NCBI GenBank assembly: GCA_002424865.1
Contig: DILC01000061.1
Coordinates: forward strand, 47,283 to 56,613
Reading direction: 5' to 3'
From: Rhodocyclaceae bacterium UBA5602
Lineage (GTDB): Bacteria > Pseudomonadota > Gammaproteobacteria > Burkholderiales > Rhodocyclaceae
DNA length: 9,331 nt
Part shown: positions 1 to 4,577 of the stretch, piece by piece
Layout of the letters: each line of letters begins with the position of its first letter
How positions within the stretch are numbered: position 1 is the first letter of the stretch
Translations under genes and position numbers: made by a program
Notes under the pieces: generated by a model
Databases searched by the model: none
Told to the model about the DNA's origin: nothing
The model's input: the letters and a program-made list of their open reading frames with translations, nothing else

Positions 1-147
1 TTCACCCTGCGCAAACCGTCGCATCAGGCATCAGTCGACCGCCTTCGGCTGGGCTGCACGTTAAGCGCATACATACCATCTCTGTGTCTTCATGATTCTT
101 GAGGAAACCAGATTCGATTATCGAACATGGTACTGGCCAATGCCATG
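1..147. other. Left-edge gene-free segment
   Basis: I find no convincing coding region here on either strand. The only local structure is a 13-bp inverted repeat at 113-125 (TTCGA-TTA-TCGAA), just outside the terminator of the minus-strand esterase-like gene. The segment could be a 3' flank or the upstream region of a gene beyond the left edge; the window gives no way to decide. Confidence 0.5.
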
Positions 148-170
148 AAAAAACCCCGCCGAAGCGGGGC
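148..170 (-). terminator. Rho-independent terminator of the phytase-like gene
   Basis: Read on the minus strand, this is a perfect 6-bp GC stem (CCCCGC / GCGGGG, extended by flanking bases) closed by the very stable UUCG tetraloop and followed by six T residues. It begins about 78 bases after the stop codon of the minus-strand esterase-like gene, where an intrinsic terminator is expected. The T-run lies only on the minus-strand exit side, so it should act mainly in that direction. Confidence 0.92.
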
Positions 171-247
171 TTGAAGTCTGCCGGAACCAGCGAGTTGCCC
201 CGGCTTTCAGTGGTGCGTTTTGGGATTGATGCCGCGCACCGAAGAGC

Positions 248-1561
248 TTATTCGGAAATACGCTTGCCGAGCTCCACCACGCTGAAATAAGTGGTATCGC
301 CCTCAATACTGAAATCGCTGTCGTTGACCAGCAGCAGGTGCTTGTTGTCGAGGACGGCTACGCCTTCCACTTTGGATGGAAGCTGGCCGGGCAGGTTAAT
401 GGCGGAATCAAGCATCAGGGTTTTGGCTACGGGAACGAGGCCCATCGCAGCAAGATTAGTCTGCTTTTCAAGCGATGGTGTAGTCGCGGCATTATCCCAT
501 CCACTTCCGGAAATATTGGTGGCACCGCTAAAATCTACGGTGTACAGCTTGGTAGTCTTGTTCACGCGCTCCAGCACCATCAGTTTGCCATTCGGCAACA
601 TGGTCAGCTCGCTCACCTTCACACTGGTCTGCTTGCTGCTGCTGTCGGCTGTAAAGGTGCCGGGCAGATCGAGCACATACACATACTCGCCCGTGACGGT
701 CTTGCTGCCCAGGTCAAAAGTGAACAGGCGCACGTTGCGCGAATTCTTGTAGGCATTGTTGTCGGGATTGGCCAGCGGGCTTTGCAGAATGAAGTAAAGA
801 GTCTGCTCGTCGCTGGACACAGCAATGGATTCAATGCCTCGGTTGAGCTTGCGCTTGGACAGGATGGCAGGCAGCACACCGGATACCGGATAGCTGGCTT
901 CTGACAAATCCGCGTCGAGACCGACTGGCACGAGGCGTTCCAACACTTCACCTGTCGCGCTCACATGCACGATGCTGGGGCCGTATTCCTCGCCCAGCCA
1001 GAAGGTACCGTCCGAAAGCTTGACCAGGCTTTCGGTATCCAGGCCGTTCGGATCAAAATCCATGACGGCTCCGCTCGCATCGAGCGCTTCCTCGGTATCG
1101 GTGTTGACGAAGGGATTTGGCAGACCGGAAATCGGCATGCTGCGGCTGTCCTTGAGCTGGATGACCTGGGTCAGTTTCCAGCCCTTCCCTTTCTGCTTGT
1201 TTTCCTCGAAACGATAAATAGACGGCGCGAAGTTGGGCACGGGGAATATCTTGCCGGACGCGCAGATGTCGGCGCCGACCAGTTCCACGTCATCCCCGCA
1301 GCCAATATTCACCCCACGGTCGCTCACGGTGTAAATCACACCCTTGGGATCGGCCGGGTGACGAAAGGCGCCGCTGCCGACGCCAACCTGGAAATTGAAG
1401 GTCTTGTCATAGCCTGTCCCGACAAAACGCACGGTATCGAGAGGAATATTGACCTCGCTGATGCGTTCCAGTTCAGGAACCGAATCGGCCAAGGCCGCCG
1501 ATGATGTCACAAACAGACCCAAGGCAACTGCGCAGGCCAAGAGATTTTTTGGTTGTTGCAT
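248..1561 (-). CDS. Secreted esterase-like activity of phytase family protein
   Basis: The product is 437 residues. Residues 1-25 form a Sec-type signal peptide: a short polar/Lys start, a hydrophobic core, and an ALA-D cleavage site after residue 25. The mature protein is therefore probably periplasmic or extracellular. The rest matches the family named 'esterase-like activity of phytase', a beta-propeller-like domain. Typical motifs visible are VGSGAFRHP near residues 61-69, SDRG at 80-83, FWLGEEYGPS at 187-196 and RGIESIAVS at 241-249. Cys88 and Cys100 could form a disulfide. The family name rests on few characterised members, so phosphatase or esterase activity on phytate is only a possibility and the substrate is unknown. 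The start is well supported: GGGAG (complement of 1568-1572) lies six bases before the ATG. The gene stands alone, transcribed away from rhlE, and ends at a strong terminator (148-170). I see no Pho-box-like repeat upstream. Confidence 0.88.
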   Translation of the reverse strand: MQQPKNLLACAVALGLFVTSSAALADSVPELERISEVNIPLDTVRFVGTGYDKTFNFQVGVGSGAFRHPADPKGVIYTVSDRGVNIGCGDDVELVGADICASGKIFPVPNFAPSIYRFEENKQKGKGWKLTQVIQLKDSRSMPISGLPNPFVNTDTEEALDASGAVMDFDPNGLDTESLVKLSDGTFWLGEEYGPSIVHVSATGEVLERLVPVGLDADLSEASYPVSGVLPAILSKRKLNRGIESIAVSSDEQTLYFILQSPLANPDNNAYKNSRNVRLFTFDLGSKTVTGEYVYVLDLPGTFTADSSSKQTSVKVSELTMLPNGKLMVLERVNKTTKLYTVDFSGATNISGSGWDNAATTPSLEKQTNLAAMGLVPVAKTLMLDSAINLPGQLPSKVEGVAVLDNKHLLLVNDSDFSIEGDTTYFSVVELGKRISE

Positions 1562-1860
1562 GGTTTACTCCCAGTAGTTGATGAACGCGTTAATGATGCA
1601 AGATCAAGATAACAATTTGATGACGCGATTGAACCGCACGCCAGATGTACCTTGAAGCCAATCGCTTGTAAGCTGTCGACTAACCAGCATCAGAAGGTTG
1701 ATCGACCACAATGCCCTGCCCGCCAACGCCTCACACCAAGGCATAGCAATAACGTAACGAATACCGGGGGCGGACATGATTTCAGATGCAGTGATATGCC
1801 GTCGCTCTTGAGTGCCAGCTTTTCCGCCCTATTCATCGAAACCATTAGCGCCAAACCCTG
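1562..1860. other. Divergent intergenic region between phytase-like gene and rhlE leader
   Basis: About 300 bp without a supportable gene. A 69-codon TTG-initiated reading frame at 1652-1861 has no ribosome-binding site and a composition unlike a protein, so I do not call it. The segment should hold the minus-strand promoter of the phytase-like gene, but no hexamer pair stands out. An 8-bp palindrome, AACGCGTT, lies at 1584-1591. Confidence 0.5.
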
Positions 1861-1865
1861 ATCTG

Positions 1866-1874
1866 TGGTACATT
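1866..1874 (+). promoter_or_regulatory. Candidate extended -10 promoter of rhlE
   Basis: The sequence TGGTACATT contains an extended -10 TG, one spacer base and TACATT (4 of 6 to TATAAT). No good -35 hexamer lies at 16-18 bp; the best is a weak TTAGCG at 1845-1850, consistent with an extended -10 promoter. A start site near 1881 would give an rhlE leader of roughly 185 nt. This is motif matching only. Confidence 0.35.
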
Positions 1875-1925
1875 GCGCGTCGCTTCACCTTCTAAACGGC
1901 TGCGATTCAGTCCCCTGCCGTACCA

Positions 1926-2027
1926 ATGAAAACTGCTTCTTTCCCGCTGGATGTTTTTACATCCCAGCGCCAAGCGCTTCTACGGTTCCAACCCCATCGA
2001 AGTTTCGTCCGGACTGAGTTGCACTGA
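1926..2027 (+). CDS. Candidate 33-residue upstream ORF in the rhlE leader
   Basis: An ATG at 1926 opens 33 sense codons ending in TGA at 2025-2027, 39 bases before the rhlE start. The predicted peptide begins MKTASFPLDVFTSQ and has an Arg/His-rich second half; it has no signal peptide, membrane segment or recognisable domain. No clear Shine-Dalgarno sequence precedes it, which is the main argument against translation. It contains the hairpin at 1945-1969. If translated, it would be a leader peptide whose termination close to rhlE could affect rhlE initiation. It may equally be a chance reading frame in a structured untranslated leader. I do not recognise the peptide. Confidence 0.3.
   Translation: MKTASFPLDVFTSQRQALLRFQPHRSFVRTELH
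1945..1969 (+). promoter_or_regulatory. Leader hairpin with UUUU loop upstream of rhlE
   Basis: CGCTGG-ATGT pairs with ACAT-CCCAGCG around a TTTT loop, giving ten base pairs interrupted by a single bulged C. No T-run follows, so it is not a terminator. A second small hairpin, AGCGC-CAA-GCGCT at 1966-1978, shares bases 1966-1969 with the 3' arm, so the two cannot form together. It lies in the likely 5' untranslated leader of rhlE. DEAD-box helicase mRNAs are known in some bacteria to be controlled through long leaders, and such a role here is inferred. Confidence 0.45.
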
Positions 2028-2066
2028 ACACCACAGCGCGGCCGGTCGGCTTCAGAGGTAATTAAC

Positions 2067-3494
2067 ATGCAGTTCACCGAACTTGGGCTCTCGCCCGAGC
2101 TCCTGCGCGCCATTGGCGAGCAGGGCTACACCACGCCTACGCCTATCCAGGCACAGGCCATCCCCCACGTGCTCGCCGGACGCGACTTGGAAGCGCTGGC
2201 GCAAACCGGCACGGGCAAAACCGCTGCTTTTGTGCTGCCTTTGTTGCAGCGGCTGACCGCCGCAAGCACGGCAACTGATGCGGCCAACTCGCCTTTGCAA
2301 CGCATCAAACACACCGCGCCCCGTGCGCTGGTGTTAGTCCCCACGCGCGAACTGGCACAGCAAGTGGAAGACAGCGTGCGCGCTTATGGCAAATACACCG
2401 GCATTCGCAGCCTGGCCATTTATGGCGGCGTGAGCATCAACCCACAGTTGCAAACCCTGCGCCGTGGCGTGGATATTCTGGTCGCCACGCCGGGCCGTTT
2501 GCTGGACCACATCAGCCAGCGCACGGTGGATTTATCCAAAGTCACCACGCTGATCCTGGACGAAGCCGATCGCATGTTCGACATGGGTTTTATTCGCGAT
2601 ATTCGCAAGATCATCGAGCGCCTGCCGCGCGAGCGGCAGAACCTGATGTTCTCGGCGACCTTCGCCGCGGAAGTGCGCGAGTTGGCGCACACCGTGCTGA
2701 AAAACCCGGCACTGGTTGAAGTGGCGCGCCGCAATACGGCAGCTGAATTGGTCACGCAATCGGTGATTCGCGTCGATCAAGCGCAGAAAAAAGATGTGCT
2801 GCTGCACTTGTTTGAAACCCACGGCTGGCATCAAGTGCTGGTGTTTTGCCGCACCAAGCATGGCGCCGACGCCCTGGCCAAACGGCTGGATCAATCGGGC
2901 ATACGCTCGGCCGCCCTGCATGGCAATAAATCGCAAAACGCCCGTGCCCGTGCGCTGGCGGACTTCAAATCCGGCAAACTGGCCGCACTGGTGGCGACCG
3001 ACATTGCCGCACGCGGCATCGACATTGACGCGCTGCCCCACGTGGTGAATTTTGAATTGCCCAACGTGCCGGAAGATTACATTCACCGCATTGGCCGCAC
3101 CGGCCGCGCGGGCGCGAGCGGCATCGCCTTGTCCCTGGTGAGCATTGATGAGCGCATCCAGTTGCGCGACATCGAGCGCCTGCTCAAGCGCGAGATCGAA
3201 TCGTCCATTCTGCCGGGCTTCGAGCCGCAACAAACACGCCCCACGCCCAGCAGCGCCAAGCCGCCGATGGGACGCCGCTCGGGCGCTCCCGGTGGCAACA
3301 GCAACGGCCGTCCCGGCAATGCCAATCGCCCAGGCCGCGGTTCTTCAGGCTCCTCTTCCGGCCGCAATGCCAATGACCGCACGGGCGCACCCCGGCCCGC
3401 CCGATCAGGGTTCGGCGGCAAACCAAGCGGTGCGCCGCGCGGGGATCGTGGCGCCAAGCCTGCCAGCCATCACAGCGGACAACGTCATCAATAA
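2067..3494 (+). CDS. rhlE: DEAD-box ATP-dependent RNA helicase, RhlE type
   Basis: This 475-residue protein is an ATP-driven RNA duplex-unwinding enzyme of the cytoplasm; the family acts in ribosome assembly, RNA decay and cold adaptation. The conserved motifs are present in order: the Q-motif region near 2-29 (FTELGL...TPIQ), Walker A AQTGTGKT at 45-52, PTREL at 92-96, TPGR at 141-144, DEAD at 165-168, SAT at 196-198, TDIAARGID at 311-319 and HRIGRTGR at 340-347. Residues from about 388 to the end form a basic Gly/Pro/Ser/Arg/Asn-rich disordered tail, as in RhlE proteins, that probably contacts RNA nonspecifically. The start is supported by AGAGG at 2054-2058, eight bases before the ATG, and by the immediate Q-motif N-terminus. 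The gene has its own leader and a strong terminator, so it is probably monocistronic. The subfamily is assigned by overall pattern; a close paralogue such as another RhlE copy cannot be excluded. Confidence 0.95.
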   Translation: MQFTELGLSPELLRAIGEQGYTTPTPIQAQAIPHVLAGRDLEALAQTGTGKTAAFVLPLLQRLTAASTATDAANSPLQRIKHTAPRALVLVPTRELAQQVEDSVRAYGKYTGIRSLAIYGGVSINPQLQTLRRGVDILVATPGRLLDHISQRTVDLSKVTTLILDEADRMFDMGFIRDIRKIIERLPRERQNLMFSATFAAEVRELAHTVLKNPALVEVARRNTAAELVTQSVIRVDQAQKKDVLLHLFETHGWHQVLVFCRTKHGADALAKRLDQSGIRSAALHGNKSQNARARALADFKSGKLAALVATDIAARGIDIDALPHVVNFELPNVPEDYIHRIGRTGRAGASGIALSLVSIDERIQLRDIERLLKREIESSILPGFEPQQTRPTPSSAKPPMGRRSGAPGGNSNGRPGNANRPGRGSSGSSSGRNANDRTGAPRPARSGFGGKPSGAPRGDRGAKPASHHSGQRHQ

Positions 3495-3521
3495 GCTATC
3501 GCTCCGCCCTGTCCGTTAAGT

Positions 3522-3555
3522 AAAAATAACGCCCTGAAAAGGGCGTTATTTTTTT
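3522..3555. terminator. Bidirectional intrinsic terminator between rhlE and gntR
   Basis: A perfect 13-bp inverted repeat (3522-3534 with 3541-3553) contains the core AACGCCC / GGGCGTT around a TGAAAA loop. It has an A-tract on the left and a T-tract on the right (3549-3555). It therefore gives a stem plus U-run in both directions. It starts 27 bases after the rhlE stop codon and lies 29 bases beyond the gntR stop codon, so both convergent genes can use it. Confidence 0.95.
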
Positions 3556-3584
3556 GCGGATGCAAGGCGTGCGCGGGCAACAGC

Positions 3585-4355
3585 CTACGCGCATTCCTCA
3601 ACACCGCCGCCAGACAATAAATGGCTGTGCATGCGCTGCCCCGCCAAAGCCGCATCCCTTGCCAACAGCGCTTCTAAAATTTCGCGATGCTCTTGCAAGG
3701 ACTGCTGCAAGCGCCCTGCCGGGCGTAACGAATCACGCCGCGCGAGCATCGCCACTTGCCGGGCATCGTTGATCAGTTGCGCCAGATACCGGTTGCCCGC
3801 AATGTCTTGCAAGGCAGTATGAAACTGATGGTTAGTGTCAAAAAATTTATCCACATCGTTCGCTGCGGCATAAGCCTCCAGGGCCTCGTGTATCGCCCGC
3901 AAACGCAAAAAGTCGGCGCTGGTGGCACGGCGGGCGGCGTCTTCAGCCACGCGGCTTTCCAGCAGCGCCATGACCGGAAACACCTCGCTGCGCTCCTGCT
4001 CGGATAATTCGGTGACATAACAGCCCCGGCGCGGCTTCAAGGTCACCAGGCCTTCAGAGGCCAGCACTTTCAACGCCTCGCGCATCGGCGTGCGGCTGAT
4101 GCCGTATTCAGCGGCCAGCACTTGCTCGTCTATCCAGCTGCCGGGCAAGAGCTCATGCGCGAAAATGCGCGCGCGCAAACGCTCGGCCACCTGGGTGTAC
4201 AGCGCCGGCGTGCTCAAGGGATGGTCGGCGGCAACCGCGCGCGCGCGCGGCGATTTTGCGTTGCCATTGGCGCCTTTCCCGGCCCGATTGGCAGGGCGCA
4301 AAGCATTGCCACGACTGGCGCCATTTGATTTCTTGGGGGTTTTTTTTGCCATCAT
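3585..4355 (-). CDS. GntR-family regulator with FCD domain (FadR subfamily)
   Basis: The product is 256 residues. Residues 1-50 are a basic, Lys/Arg/Asn/Ala-rich disordered tail, longer than in most relatives. Residues 52-117 form a GntR winged helix-turn-helix, with the characteristic LAAEYGISRTPMREALKVL segment followed by the basic wing. Residues 125-247 are an all-helical FCD ligand-binding domain. FCD domains usually bind a metal through Asp/Asn-x3-His plus two His; here the candidates are Asn175, His179, His223 and His245. An organic acid or acyl ligand is likely but not determined. It is transcribed divergently from scpA-meaB-pccB and is probably the repressor or sensor for that operon; this rests on gene position and on candidate sites in 4353-4558. 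The start is uncertain: two adjacent ATG codons open the frame with no Shine-Dalgarno sequence, and a candidate promoter leaves almost no leader. Codons 3-7 contain an A8-C5 homopolymer run. Confidence 0.9.
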   Translation of the reverse strand: MMAKKTPKKSNGASRGNALRPANRAGKGANGNAKSPRARAVAADHPLSTPALYTQVAERLRARIFAHELLPGSWIDEQVLAAEYGISRTPMREALKVLASEGLVTLKPRRGCYVTELSEQERSEVFPVMALLESRVAEDAARRATSADFLRLRAIHEALEAYAAANDVDKFFDTNHQFHTALQDIAGNRYLAQLINDARQVAMLARRDSLRPAGRLQQSLQEHREILEALLARDAALAGQRMHSHLLSGGGVEECA

Positions 4356-4362
4356 AATTATG
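4353..4362. repeat. 10-bp palindrome over the gntR start
   Basis: CATAATTATG is a perfect palindrome that contains the first gntR start codon (complement of 4353-4355) and the predicted transcription start near 4361. Its position would suit an autoregulatory operator, but a 10-bp AT-rich palindrome can also arise by chance. Confidence 0.3.
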
Positions 4363-4367
4363 AATGC

Positions 4368-4396
4368 AGTATCATATGCAGGTAAAACAAAGTCAA
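4368..4396 (-). promoter_or_regulatory. Candidate sigma70-type promoter of gntR
   Basis: On the minus strand, TTGACT (complement of 4391-4396, 5 of 6 to TTGACA) is followed after exactly 17 bp by GATACT (complement of 4368-4373, 4 of 6 to TATAAT). The expected start, near 4361, lies about six bases before the first ATG of gntR and predicts a nearly leaderless mRNA. That would explain the missing Shine-Dalgarno sequence. Confidence 0.5.
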
Positions 4397-4398
4397 CC

Positions 4399-4418
4399 GG
4401 CTGTCAGTCCGGACAGCC
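4399..4418. repeat. Inverted repeat between the divergent promoters
   Basis: GGCTGTC and GACAGCC form a perfect 7-bp inverted repeat with a six-base spacer. It overlaps the candidate scpA -35 box (4401-4406) and lies just upstream of the gntR -35 box. CAGTCCG occurs twice as a direct repeat (4405-4411 and 4418-4424), 13 bp apart, overlapping the same element. This looks like a regulator-binding site; the protein is unknown, with the adjacent GntR regulator the natural candidate. Confidence 0.45.
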
Positions 4419-4430
4419 AGTCCGTATACA
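4401..4430 (+). promoter_or_regulatory. Candidate promoter of the scpA-meaB-pccB operon
   Basis: CTGTCA (4401-4406, 4 of 6 to TTGACA) and TATACA (4425-4430, 4 of 6 to TATAAT) are separated by 18 bp. A start near 4437 would leave a leader of about 140 nt before scpA. Its -35 box would be four bases from the outward-facing gntR -35 box. The match is modest; no better pair was seen between 4430 and 4577. Confidence 0.3.
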
Positions 4431-4431
4431 A
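4422..4431. promoter_or_regulatory. Candidate FadR-type GntR operator
   Basis: CCGTATACAA has a perfect GTATAC core and matches the general FadR-subfamily site (T-n-GTA-TAC-n-A) except for its first base. It overlaps the candidate scpA -10 box, so binding there would block transcription of the operon. The consensus is family knowledge; occupancy by the neighbouring regulator is inferred. Confidence 0.4.
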
Positions 4432-4486
4432 ACAAAGTGCACGCCAGCGCATGCTTCGCGCCCAAGTTTGCCCCGGGCTGCGCTAG

Positions 4487-4500
4487 AGTGATGCGTCACT
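4487..4500. repeat. Palindrome in the scpA upstream region
   Basis: AGTGA-TGCG-TCACT is a perfect 5-bp inverted repeat with a four-base spacer, 78 bases upstream of the scpA start. It could be a second operator or a small hairpin in the leader RNA. A further 11-bp palindrome, TTAAC-C-GTTAA, lies at 4548-4558 just before the scpA ribosome-binding site. Confidence 0.3.
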
Positions 4501-4577
4501 GAATAGTCTCACCAACCAATCACCGAGTCATTTTTAGCACGCCGCGTTTAACCGTTAATGCAGGAAAGAGGCCAACC

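Noticed and set aside
338..904. 188-codon plus-strand frame inside the phytase-like gene
   Set aside because: It is antisense to a gene with a clear signal peptide, family motifs and terminator, and its translation shows no domain.
1584..1591. AACGCGTT palindrome as an operator
   Set aside because: Eight bases is too short to be significant alone, and no promoter could be placed beside it.
1652..1861. 69-codon plus-strand frame between the phytase-like gene and rhlE
   Set aside because: It starts with TTG, has no ribosome-binding site, has a non-protein-like composition and ends just before the candidate rhlE promoter.
1945..1969. Intrinsic terminator or attenuator at the rhlE leader hairpin
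   Set aside because: The T-run is in the loop and not after the stem, so it cannot act as a Rho-independent terminator.
2532..3233. 233-codon minus-strand frame inside rhlE
   Set aside because: It is opposite a complete helicase with all motifs; the His/Gln/Gly/Ala-rich translation is typical of antisense shadow frames in GC-rich genes.
4431..4577. Cobalamin riboswitch upstream of the B12-dependent mutase
   Set aside because: I see no B12-box-like conserved sequence, and the segment is shorter than a usual cobalamin riboswitch.
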